This document shows, piece by piece, positions 12,502 through 23,364 of a stretch of 64,000 nucleotides of DNA. Origin of the DNA: Archilochus colubris. Its lineage: Eukaryota > Chordata > Aves > Apodiformes > Trochilidae. A program made the translations under genes and the position numbers. The stretch covers positions 95,181,115 to 95,245,114 of the forward strand of contig CM041085.1 of NCBI GenBank assembly GCA_023079485.1, in the 5' to 3' direction. Below the pieces are notes generated by a model. That model ran no database searches. It had not been told where the DNA came from and saw only the letters and a list, made by a program, of their open reading frames with translations. Within the stretch, counting starts at the first letter, position 1. Each line of letters begins with the position of its first letter.

Positions 12502-15019
12502 CTATAGGACAAGAAGAAATATCAGGTAAGAGTAACCAATATGAAGCTTTAAGATTGTCACTCATAAACTTTAGTCAAATGAGGGCTCTGAAACCACATC
12601 AATAAGATGTAAAATCTAGTTAAAGAATTATTCTTATAATCCATCTGCCTATCATAATGAGGATGTGAAATTAATTTGAATTTTCTTTCCTTTTCCCCTG
12701 CGTAGATAATGCCACAGCTTCAGGTTTGAAAGCTGGCAAGGCCATGTTGACTGACTCCATAGTATTATTCCTCTGGTAATCAAGATAAAGAACCTGCCTG
12801 GCTTCCCTATGGCTCCTAATTTTCCTTCCCATGAACACAAAAAGGTAGAGGGGTGAAAGCATATTCTGTTCCTTTGTGTTCACACCCTAATAGGAGCTGG
12901 GACATGCTAACAGTGTGTCCTTGGTTAATGGTGTGTCCTTCCCTTCCCTGGGAAGCTCTGCTAGCTCCATGGGCTATATCAGCTGACCTCACCTGAAAGA
13001 TACAGATCAAGGATTTGAGGAACTGCTGCATGCAAAAAAGTTGTTCTCGGACAAGGGTCAGCAGGTATTATTATATAAACTATCAGGAAAAGACAACTTT
13101 TTGAGAAATTTGTGGGTTGTTCCCTTAAAACCCTAACTCTGATCATTCTTCAGAATTCCTGAAAAACATTTGAGACAATTTTTTTTAAGAGGATCTGTCT
13201 CAAGTTTTTGTATTCATGCTGATACAATAAGCATACTACTCTTTACCTTGTCATGGGGAAAAAAGAAGGGAACTGAACATCAGAAATTTCTTACATGGGT
13301 GTCATTCTAGAATACTGCAAGATTCTTAAACCATAGCCCAACATGCCATGGAGCAAAATAAAAAGACTTTCATGAAACTTGCTGAACAGTATATTGAGAC
13401 ACTATTTGTCTGGTATTTAAAAATATTCTCCATACCATTTCAATGTGCTTTAAAAACTGGTTTTGTTCTGCCATGTGTTTCTTTACATTGCTATAATTTA
13501 AAACAGTTTTTAAAAAGATAAATTAGAGTATACAAATTAGTTTGGTTTTCCTGGAACATTCTGCTTCAAAATAATCAAGTGTTTGAACCACATTAATGTA
13601 TGTGATTTTCACAACACATTTTCTGCAAACAAGGCAGAATTCATTCTTGTTGTGTAAATTCTCTGTGTGTCTCCAGTGAACTCACTGTAGAGCAAGGCAG
13701 AGCAGAAACAGTCAAATTCACTAACAGCAATATTGTCATCAGCACATTTACTATAGGACTTCAAGTTTACTGATGACACAAAGCTGGGAGGAGTGGCTGG
13801 CACCCCAGAAGGCTGTACTGCCATTCAGAGGCACCTAGACAAGCTGGAGAGTTGGGCAAGGAGACGTGATGAATTACAACATGGGCAAGTGCAAGGTCTT
13901 GCATCTGGGAAAGAACAACACCAGGTACCAGTATAAGTTGGGGACTGAGCTGTTAGAGAGCAGCACAGAGGAAAGGGACCTGAGGGCCCATGATCCAGCA
14001 ATGTGCCCTTGTGGCCAAGAAGGCCAAGGGCATCCTGGGGTGTGTTAGAAGGGGTGAGGTTAGTAGGTCAAAAGAGGTTCTCCTGCACCTCTACTCTGCC
14101 CTGGTGAGGCCACATCTGGAATATTGCATCCAGTTCTGGGCCCCTCAGTTCCAGAAGGACAGGGAACTGCTTGAAAGAGTCCAGAGCAGAGCCAGAAAGA
14201 TGATTAAGGGAGTGGAGCATCTCCTTATGAGGAAAGGCTGAGGGAGCTGGGTCTCTTCAGCTTGAAGGAGACTGAGGGGTGACCTCATGAATGTTTACAA
14301 ATATGTAAAGGGTGAGTGTCAAGAGGATGGAGCCAGGCTTTACTCAATGATGACCAATGATAAGACAAAGGGCAATGAATGCAGGTGTGAGCATAGGAAG
14401 TTCTGTGTAAACATAAGAAAAATCTTTTTTGCTGCATGGGTGACAGAGCACTGCCACAGGCTGCCCAGTGAGGTTGTGGAGTCTCCTTCTCTGGAGACAT
14501 TCAAAACCCACTTGGACATGTTCCTGTGTGACCTGCATTAGGTAGGTGGTCCTGCTCTGGCATGGGGGGGTTAGACTTGATGATCTCTCAAGGTCCCTTG
14601 CACCCCTAACACTCTGTCATTCCTGTGATATTAAGGCTGTAACTGAGGAATGACAGTAATACATGTCTTCTTAATACTAAGGAAATAACTCAAAATATTT
14701 AAATTGGTCCAAACAAGAAATTCAAGAACAGTTGGGTAGATCTGCTAAAAAGTGAGTTTCAGATTCTTAGCAGATACTATATTATTTGGCTTTAAAGCTG
14801 TTTTCAAGGGTCAGAGTGGGGATTAAAGGTACAACTCTGAGTTGAAATATGAGATAGAAAATGACACTCAGTCACTCAATATTCCAGCCAAATAGATTAG
14901 TGAAGAAGTGACAGAGAAGCCTTCAGTTTTGCCAACTCCAAAAAGAGCCCTGGCAAAAGAGTTATACAGAATGGGACCAGAGCCACTACCCAGGTCAGAT
15001 GGGACCAATAGAGCTTTAC
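12502..15019 (-). other. MYOM2 intron of about 2.5 kb
   Basis: Intron between coding exons 3 and 2. The right half is occupied by a CR1 copy of about 0.9 kb in the opposite orientation (13759-14629). The remainder is AT-rich with nothing recognised. Confidence 0.7.
13759..14629 (+). mobile_element. CR1 LINE, 5'-truncated copy (RT end plus 3'UTR)
   Basis: On the plus strand the copy starts in the RT domain at the F-T-D-D-T-K-L-G equivalent (tttactgatgacacaaagct). It runs through the thumb-like region ([13 protein letters not shown]) and into the CR1 3'UTR (aggctgcccagtgaggttgt). It ends with the family's terminal segment (tagacttgatgatctctcaagg) and a degenerate tail. The frame shifts at least once, near 14000-14050, so it is not functional. 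It lies antisense to MYOM2. Confidence 0.93.
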
Positions 15020-15127
15020 CTTTTTCTGGATTCTTGTATTGCTTCATGAGCCAAGGTGCGTGCCCTCCTGGCACAGAGTCTACATGTCGTTCTTCCCAAG
15101 CCAGATGATTCATAATAAGCAGCCTGT
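15020..15127 (-). CDS. MYOM2: MYOM2 coding exon 2 (residues about 36-71)
   Basis: This 108-base exon is flanked by TTCCAG on the acceptor side and AG|GTAAAG on the donor side. One leading base completes a Lys codon and two trailing bases begin an Arg codon, so it fits both neighbouring exons exactly. The peptide contains T-T-C-R-L-C-A-R-R, the CxxC-like motif found in the M-protein head, followed by a helical charged stretch. In the mammalian proteins I remember, a Ser/Gln-rich stretch of about 20 residues precedes this motif. Here only about seven residues (Q-A-A-Y-Y-E-S) lie between the exon junction and the S-G-L-G-R-T that leads into it, so the bird head is shorter. Confidence 0.88.
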
Positions 15128-16208
15128 CTGGAAGCAGCCCTTCAAATATTAAAGATATTGTTATAACCTAGCAATTCTGGTAAAAGATGAACTCACAAAA
15201 ACCACAGAAGTTATTTCAAATGAACTGAACACTATGACTGAGCAACTGCTCAGTGGGAAATTTACTTTGCATTTCTCACTAAATGCACTAAGGCGCTGAG
15301 TCTCACTTGCTCTTCAAGGGCTTAATGTCCATCATCTGTCACTGAGGAACATTAGGCATTTTATTTCATTCAGTACTATAAAATTTATACTTACCTTAGT
15401 CACCAATCATTCAAGTGCTATGATAACACTGCAGTGAACCATGAGGTTACTAGCCTGTCTAATATATAAATCACACAAAATGCCTGTAACATTGTCTATT
15501 TCTACATATTCCTGCTTTGCTGTACTTCACATAACCTTATGCATAAACTGTTCTCTTGAAGAGGATCTCCTCCAATGATTCTGTGATTCTGTGATTCTTT
15601 CTTGAGGGAAGTTGGACAAGCTTGACAGCTAGCTGGGCTAACTAGTTATCTTAATTACTGGGGAGGGATGACAGTGATCCTTAAGCAACCAAGATTCAAA
15701 ACTCCAGGCTTTGAGATACAAAGAACATCTATCTTTTGAATAAAACTGAGATTTCACATGAAAAGAGTTAAATATTCATTTAATTTTGAAAAATGAAATT
15801 GAAAGACAAAACTATAATTAGAAATAGCTAGCTTCAGAAAAAGGAATGTCCTCACATCATATGGAAGAATGGGTAAAATCCTGTTTCTATTATTTACAGT
15901 AAATTTAATGGCAATTGCTCTTTGTTCAGAGTCTCAATTGCAGCTTAAAAGCAGAATTTCCAACTTGGAGGTATTAAATAGATGCTGAGCTAAAAGGTTT
16001 GTGTAGGTGAGCTGCAGCATAGCTAGGAAATTTAGTTATGCTGGTGGGAGACTGCACAGAGGGAGCAATTGAAGGAAGTGGAAAACTACCACTCTGAATA
16101 AATCAGTTTTAGAGGTTGGAGAGGGAAGTCAAATGTCTTGATTTTAAGACCTGATTACCAAAAAGAGAATTCTCTGTACCCTCTATATGTGAAATTCATG
16201 GCACTTAC
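15128..16208 (-). other. MYOM2 intron of about 1.1 kb
   Basis: AT-rich intron between coding exons 2 and 1. It contains only a very short CR1-type tail at about 15557-15600; nothing else was recognised. Confidence 0.7.
15557..15600 (+). mobile_element. CR1 3'-terminal remnant with octamer tail
   Basis: A short stretch (gaggatctcctccaatg) followed by about three copies of the octamer GATTCTGT, the characteristic CR1 3' end on the plus strand. Only the extreme 3' end is present, as expected for a severely 5'-truncated insertion. Confidence 0.7.
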
Positions 16209-16342
16209 TTTCTTGCTGCATATTCCTCGAGCACATATCTTGTCTGAATGTTGCGATAGGACTGATCGAAGTGCTTGTGCCTCCTCTGGTAAAACGGCAC
16301 TGCTACCGATGACATATTTCAGTTTGTAACAATCAGTAATTC
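16209..16342 (-). CDS. MYOM2: MYOM2 first coding exon (5'UTR end plus residues 1-35)
   Basis: The start codon is at 16315-16313. Reading upstream in frame there is one codon and then TGA, so this is the first possible ATG in its frame. The encoded peptide begins MSSVAVPFYQRRHKHFDQ and ends EEYAAR plus two bases of the next codon. It contains the conserved basic, aromatic head motif (HFDQSYRNIQTRY) typical of M-protein N-termini. The acceptor is a pyrimidine tract ending in GCAG before 16342, so 27 bases of 5'UTR precede the ATG within this exon. That implies at least one further upstream non-coding exon. The donor is AA|GTAAGT at 16209, phase 2. In the family this head binds the central M-band region of myosin (family knowledge). 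Confidence 0.93.
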
Positions 16343-18645
16343 CTGCAGAGAGTGAAACCACATGTACCCATATATTTCAGACACTTATGATTGATATTTT
16401 TACATACAGACACATGTGTGTACATGTACAAATGTATAAAATTTGAATGTACTTTATCAGCCATGTAGTGAGACATGAAATGATGGATGACAAAGCTAGA
16501 AGAGATTTTGTCAGATCATTTTCCCCTTCTTGCAGATGCCATCTAAAAGCTCCATAAAAATTTCCAGAGATGGGAATCTGACAGCTCTAGGGCATTTTCA
16601 GGTGTTTCAGCTCTCTGCTCTTTAAACCTTTTACTTTGTTGCTTGTAGCAGCTTATGCTATTTGCGGTCCAGTTCACCGTGATAATGCAAAACCAGTTTG
16701 CATTCATTCAGTTTTGCAGCAGCCCATTGAAGATTTTGTTTACATCTCATTTGAACATAACAAAGTTGGCTCATCCTGTCTTTTCTCATAGCTTATTTTA
16801 TCTAGACCTCCAATTATTCTCATTGCCCTTCTGTGGACTTGCTACAACACATGGCATAATTTGGTCACTATGTGGATAGAAGGTTCTCGGGAACTTTCAA
16901 GAAGTTCCCAGAAGCAACATGGGAAGGAAGATCAAGTTTACTGCTGATTTGGAGTTAAGAAAATTCAAAGCCATGGTTGTAAAATAACCCAGAGGTGCTA
17001 ACATCCCCTTAGATTCATTAGAAGTATGATGATGACTTCTTGAAACGTGGGGAATGTTTCCAGCAGTGTCCTGAGCAGGTGCCAGCTTGTATGCTACTAC
17101 AGTCTGCTGGCTAAGTCTTGGCTGGATGTGGGGCTCTTTATTCCTGGTTCACTTAGCCTAAATGGCAATGAAGGGCTCTAGGGGGCAACTGAACAGCCAA
17201 CATGATCCCCAAGAGATGGTTGCACTTCAGTGACAAAGCATCTTGGGCTCAATTCCGACGTTTTCAGTCAGGCAAACTTCTGCAATAACATCTAATTTCT
17301 TCCTGAAGGTAAGGGGACTTGCCCCAGTTGTTACCCTCCCATGTGGGGCACAGGCAGGGGCATGGCCTGGGATGCCCCACCCCAGGGATACCCATGGGAA
17401 GTGAAGCAACAGTATCTCACCCAGGTGTTATGTTAAGAGGATGTCAGAGTCTTAGGGGCAGCAATGGACCTGACTGCTCTGCCCAGCTTCCTTCAGGGCT
17501 CCTCCCACTCTACCCATGGCCCAAGACCCCATTTTAGTCCCCAGGCCATCAGCCCCTGTCCCAGCAGCTCCCAGCAGGCTGGATTCCAGCTCCTCACAGC
17601 CCTGTCCTGCCCAGCCATGGGCCCTGCCAGGAAGAATCTTCCCATGCTGGAAATCCTCACACCAAAAGTCTGCATTTGTCACAAGAAGTCCCATAAGCAG
17701 GCAGCCTCATGAAGCATAAAAAAAGCTCAAAGGGATTTGAATAGAAATCTTACAAACACATATAGACACAATATGAGCACCCCTCAATTTCAAAAGCACT
17801 GGTACAGTTTCAGGTCATATTCTGTTTGCTATCAAATATGTGGAGATATGTGTTTTGTAACAAAAATCAACAATATTCACATTGAAATTCAACTAATAAC
17901 TATTTCAGGGGAAAAAAAAACAAACTGGTTTCTGGTAAAATGAGGTCTAGTTCAAAACTGAAAAACATTAGTCATTTCTTCATTGTCAGCTTTCAAATTC
18001 CATGAAATCTTTTACTTCCAATCATCTTTTCATTGTGTGACAAGTATATGCAATCAATGTACTTCAATAAAATATTGTTGAAAATAGGTTTCTAAATGTT
18101 TAAAATTCTAAATTGATTCTTCGAAATATAATAATTCATTCTAAATTAATTATTTATTCTGAAAGCAATGACGTTTTCTGTCATGTAATGGAATTTTTAT
18201 CACTATTTCATGTTTTGAAAAATTATTTTGCAAAATCTCTAGTTGAGAACAGGAAGAAATGGTAAAATTGTTGAAAAATTACAGATATTACCAAGATTTT
18301 AGCATGAATTTTTAGTGCTATTTGTTAACATTTTTTCTAGTTGTATTACTAACCAGATTGTTTATGCAGAAGAAATAATTTTCTACATTTCATTGCAGAG
18401 ATTTATTCTTGAAAAATGAGAGCTATACTTATACAACATGTTTTAGGAAGAATTTAAGTTGATTCAACAAAAGACTGCAGTTTGACACATCACTTAATTT
18501 TATATGTTTATTTGACATTTTTGCCTGAACTATATAAAAATAAGTCCAAATTAATTTTAAAATGCCCATGTTTTATAGGGTAAGAAACTGAACTTTTAAA
18601 CATGGTAAAATATCTGAAAATACCACACTTCCAGCATATAGAATT
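16343..18645. other. Upstream flank of MYOM2 coding exons (5' intron or promoter-proximal DNA)
   Basis: No coding exon was recognised. The MYOM2 non-coding first exon and promoter should lie somewhere upstream of 16342 on the minus strand. A locally GC-richer block at about 17040-17720 stands out against AT-rich surroundings, but I cannot identify a donor site or core promoter with confidence. The rest is AT-rich sequence. Confidence 0.4.
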
Positions 18646-19895
18646 GAGAATCATGGAATCATTAAGACTGAAAAGACAGCAAAGATCATCAAGTCCAACC
18701 ATCAGCCAAACACCACCATGCTAATTAAACCATGTCTCAGAGTCCCACATCTACATATTTTTTTAACACGTCCACCACTTCCCTGGGAAGCCTGTTCAAA
18801 TTCTTGACCACTTTTTCAGTAAAGAAATTTTTCCTAATATCCAATCTAAACCTCCCCTGGCACAACCTGAGGATACTTCCTCTCATCCTGTTGCTGGCTA
18901 CTTTAGGGGAAGACACCAACACTCACCTCACTACAACCTCCTTTCAGGTAGTTGTGGAGAGCCATATGGCCCCCCATCAGCCTCTTGTTCTCCAGAATAA
19001 ACATTCCCAATTCCTTCAGATGCTCCTTCTAGCACTTATGCTCCAGATCCTTCACCAGCTTTGTTGCCTTTCTCTGGACTTGCTCCAGCACTTCAGTGTC
19101 TGTCTTGTAGAGAGCAGCCCAGACTGAACACAGTACTCGAGGTGCAGCCTCACCAATGCCAAGTACAAGGGCACCATCACTTCCCTTCTCCTGCTGGCCA
19201 CACTGTTCCTGATACAAGCCAGGATGCTGTTGGCCTTCTTGGCCACCTGGGCACACTGCTGGCTCATATTCAGCCTGCTGTCAACTCGCACCTCCAGGTC
19301 TTTTTCCTTTGGGCAGCTTTCCAGCCACTCTTCCCCAAGCCTGTAGCATTGCCTGGGGCTGTTGTGACCCAAGCGCACGACCAGGCACTTGGCCTTGTTG
19401 AATCTCATACAGTTGGCATTGGCCCATAACTTCAGCCTATCCAGATCCCTCTGCAGAGCCTTCCCACCCTCAAGCAGATCAACACTCTTACCCAATTTGG
19501 TGTCATCAGCAAACTTACTGAGGGAACTCTTTTTTCCCTTACCCAGATCATTGATAAAGGTTTTGAACAGGAGTGGCCCCAACACTGAGCTCTAGGAACA
19601 CCTCTTGTGACCAGCCACCACTTGGATTTAACTCCACTCACAAACCTCTGGGCCCAGACCTCCAGCCTGTTTCTTACCCAGCAAAGAGTATACCTAGCTA
19701 TGCCATGAGCCTCCAGCTTCTCTAGGGAAACTGTGTTAAAAACTTTAGTAAAGGCCAGGTAGACAACATCCACAGCCTTTCTCTCATCCACTAGCCAGAT
19801 CATCTGGTCACAGAAGGAGACCAGGTTGGTCAAGCAGGTCCTGCCTTTCATAAACCTATGTTGGCTGGGTCTGATCCTCTGGTGTCCTGACTAAG
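18646..19895 (-). mobile_element. CR1 LINE, 5'-truncated copy of about 1.25 kb
   Basis: Read on the minus strand, this covers part of the RT domain and the 3'UTR to the terminal region, whose complement starts near agaatcatggaatc at 18650. Two overlapping minus frames carry the RT: one with V-D-V-V-Y-L-A-F-T-K-V-F-N-T-V-S (19432-19851) and one with [11 protein letters not shown] and C-M-R-F-N-K-A-K-C (19052-19585). The join between them, near the G-V-P motif around 19590, is a frameshift, so the copy is dead although its FADD motif is intact. It is the longest CR1 copy in the window. Confidence 0.95.
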
Positions 19896-22800
19896 AAAAG
19901 GAAATGCTATTTTTTATAAAGCACTATAATAATTCCCAGCTGTGTCTGATTGACAGTTGCAAGTATTCAAAAGCTTAATCAGATGATCAGATTAAGTTAT
20001 GATGTTCTCACATCAACTAGCTTTACTTTTTCAAGAAAAAGGTCTCTGCAGGAGAATACATTAAGTATACTTAATAGAAAATACATCTTATAAAAGTCAT
20101 GAGAGCTAAAGAGATGAGTTTTTGCAATGTATCACCTGATAACTGCATCTTCTGCATAACCTATGGTACCTTACTAATTGTTTTTTCAGGAGATATAAGA
20201 ATGACAAGTCACACATTCAGGAATGAGAGTTTTAGGCAAACTACCAGACACTGCAATACAAAACCAAAGCAAGTTTACAACATTACTGTGGAACAGTAAG
20301 GAAATATATTACCACATTTCTAGAGAAAGAAGAACATCAACATGACCCAAGTTACTACAGCAATGGTGCAAGACATTGCAGAGGCACCAGCTTAGTTGGA
20401 GCTGATATGGGCCTACCAAGTCACCATGCAACATATTGCCTTAGGTACACGAACACAGTTATACAGACCCACGTGCAGCCTTGGCTTCTCCTACTTTTGG
20501 TATCTGTACGTGACGTTTTGCTATACCTGCAGATATCAAATACTGGTTTTCTTCCTGTTATCTGTGTGACTATTGTGTACATGACATTTGACTTCACTCT
20601 TTAGTTTGCATTTTAACTGGACATACTGGTATAATGTTCCCTATTTTCTATTTTTAATTAGCCTTTTCCCGTAAATGAATGTGTAAAGGGCAAATCCACC
20701 AATTAGGCTTACTCAGCTGTTAAGTGCTACTCATGTTTACATGTGGCCTACTTGAACAATTCTGTGAATTTATCAACATGCATTTTATATGTTGCTATGT
20801 ATATAACTCTCACTGATATCTGATGCATAAGGGTTGAAGAGTAATGCCCATGTGTCTGGATGACTCACAGTCTGGGTTATTTTCATTTTTGAGAGAGGAG
20901 AAAATATCTTTGCTACTTACAGTTCAGCATTTGCCACTAAATGTAAAACTTACATTTTAATTAGCATATCCTTCTCTATTAATCAGCACTGAGGCTTTCA
21001 CAAAAATTGGGTTCAGAGAGTTTTCACATTTACCCAAATGCCCTAAGAATAGAAAAAACTTGGCCATCCACTCCCAGTCTTCATACAAGTAATTAACTGA
21101 GCTTGTTAGCAGCCAGACTAATTTTGCCTTCTGTTAACACAGTGGGGAGCAGCCTGGCAACAATTCCTAATCTAATAATAATCATTGGTTAATTACAATT
21201 ATGCATGCAGAGCATGTATCTAATACTCAATAGTGTTGCAAAGTCAAGTATCTGAAGAGCAAAATCAGAGCCCCACTGTAAAACCAGCTTCAGCAGAGTC
21301 TAGAGAGCATGCAGGATATCTTGAGTTCACAATAAGAGAATTTTCTATTGTTTTCCTAGGAACCATGTGTTGACTATTTTCCCAGGTTTCCACTGATACA
21401 CATATATGTGAGATGTTCAAAATATAAACTGATATTTAGTCAATGTACTACTGAGTTAGGTAACATGATGTGCAGATGGCAGCTTAGCTTCACTGAGCTT
21501 TAGGTGACTCAAGATTTTATGACTTGCAATGGCTGGAAACCTAATTATTCTGGCATGTCAATTGGTGGAACTGTACCTACAGCAAGATGTGGACAGTGGT
21601 CTGGCAAAGGCATTGGGGGGGGGAAAAAAAAAACTTTTCCAATGGGAAACTGAAAATTCAACAAAAAAATTATAAATAGGCCAAGAGAAACGTAAAAATA
21701 ATTTTCTGATAACTGTAACAAATTCAGAAGCAAATCTCAAGTGTTATTTACCAAGTTCTACTCCTATGTGACTGCAAGAGGTACAGTGAAGTTGCTGAAA
21801 TACATGTCCTGTGAGTTGGAAACAACCTTTGAACTTCACCCATGCAAATATTAACTTCCATGGATTTAAAAAAAAAAGAGACCTAGAAGTATAGGACCTA
21901 AAACACTTAGTCTCTCATCAGACCTTTACTTCTTTGGTGAAATACAGCACAACTGTACTCCTATGTTTTCTCTAGTCTTTATTATTGTTATTATTACTCC
22001 TGTTTATGTCAATGGTTGTAAATGCTGGGGACATCAAGAGGATGTAAACTGCACTGTATTCTGTGTGAACCACTCAGAACATGATTAAATTCAAACAAAA
22101 GCATCAAGTAAGCCAAAATATCTTCAATGATAATAATGGTTTTATTAATATTATTAATTCATATTATTAATTCTATATATAATTATTATTGTTAATGTTA
22201 TTAATAATAATATTAATGATATAAACCACAAATTAATTAGACTGTTCAAAACAGTTTATGCAAATACACATTTTTACTTTCTTAGTAGTATGTATGTAAC
22301 AGTTTATACTTGGTCTTGAGTAAAAGACAGATGTCCTATGCGTGGTTTCATGCCGTAGTAATACTGATCTGAATAGAAAGCAATAATCTAGGACCACATG
22401 ACAAGTGGCCACATTCTTGAGCAGGGAAGCAAAGAGTCTGATATAGACATTGTTAGTTTGATAAGTGAGTTAATTTAAGATTTAAAGGACAGGCAGTAAA
22501 TTCTAGCATCATCATTTGCATAGCCTCAGAGAGCAGGCACACAACCAAATAAACTGATGGATGGGCTTGACAAATACCATGGGAAGGAGAACATAGCTGT
22601 TGTCACCAAAGATAGGCAGCTTGCATTCCTGGACTCAGGAGCCTCCTGTCGTGAGCAGTGCACTATACAGCATGTACTTTCTTGGCTGACCTGTCAATGC
22701 TGTACCATGCCACATACACTTTCTTTGCTCATCTCTGCCCTTGGCCTTCTGCAGAAGTGCCAAAAACGATTGACAGGTTCTTGCCTGCCCTCACATAGCC

Positions 22801-23129
22801 TATCCTCCTCATTCTGGCTGAAAGATCAGTACATACTGCTCCTACATGTGTATCCTTATTCTAGATCTCCTCTGTATCTCATAGTTCTTAAATATCATTT
22901 GTATTGGCTTGACAGTTTGTCCTTTTTTTTCTCCCATTGTTGCTGTTCTCCTCACTGTTCAATGTTAAGTGCTGTTGAGAAATCCAGCTTTGCCAATTTA
23001 TACTTCCATAGTAAACAAAAGCCAATGGTATTTACCTGATAACATAATGTATTTTATTCCATAGCACCTATATACCAAAATGGAAGATAAGTGGAGGAGA
23101 GAGGATGGAGGAAACATCCCAACCACCTT
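19896..23129. other. Intergenic AT-rich DNA
   Basis: No gene recognised. It contains two matches to the MEF2 consensus YTAWWWWTAR (20648-20657, and 21670-21679 on the minus strand) and an AT-rich segment able to fold back (22139-22222). There is also a 160-codon open frame on the plus strand at 22557-23039 without recognisable domains. Confidence 0.45.
22139..22222. repeat. AT-rich segment of TTA-type repeats with inverted symmetry
   Basis: About 84 bases of almost pure A/T built from TTA and ATT units. The left part (ttattaatattattaa) is nearly complementary to the right part (ttaataataatattaa), so a hairpin or cruciform is possible. Confidence 0.75.
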
Positions 23130-23364
23130 CTAGTCATATGGGAACAAATTGGAACATAGGAAATTCCATTTAAACATAAGAAAAAACTTTTTTGCTATGA
23201 GATTGACAAGGCACTGGAACAGGTTGCCCAGGGAGGTTGTGGAGTCCCCTTCTCTGGAGATATTCAAAACCCACCTGGATGCAGTCCTGTGCCTGCTTTA
23301 GTGGGAGAGTTGAACTAAGATGATCTATAGAGGTCCCTTCCAACTCTGATAATTCTGTGATCAA
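23130..23364 (+). mobile_element. CR1 LINE 3'UTR fragment
   Basis: Plus-strand CR1 3' end: aacataagaaaaaactttt, then ggcactggaacaggttgccc, gtggagtccccttctctgga and the terminal gaggtcccttccaactctg with a short tail attctgtgat. Only the non-coding 3' region is present. Confidence 0.92.

Larger units (their letters stand above)
1..16342 (-). other. MYOM2: MYOM2 gene body, 5' portion (M-protein / myomesin-2), partial
   Basis: Eight exons on the minus strand join in frame to give about 303 residues: a basic N-terminal head, a helical segment, a first Ig domain and most of a second Ig domain up to its W-Y-R-D-G strand. This matches the start of M-protein (myomesin-2), a striated-muscle M-band protein that crosslinks myosin filaments and contacts titin. 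Family members continue with five FnIII and further Ig domains (roughly 1,450 residues); these must lie left of position 1. I prefer MYOM2 over MYOM1 or MYOM3 because the linker R-R-F-R-D-G-E-E-P and the segment EFLEKFGVTF resemble MYOM2 as I remember it, and because KBTBD11 is the neighbour. The 5' non-coding exon was not located, so the true gene start lies upstream of 16342. Introns carry CR1 insertions. Confidence 0.92.

Noticed and set aside
18732..19595. Plus-strand open frames of 68-131 codons
   Set aside because: They are antisense to the CR1 reverse-transcriptase and 3'UTR sequence and have no independent support.
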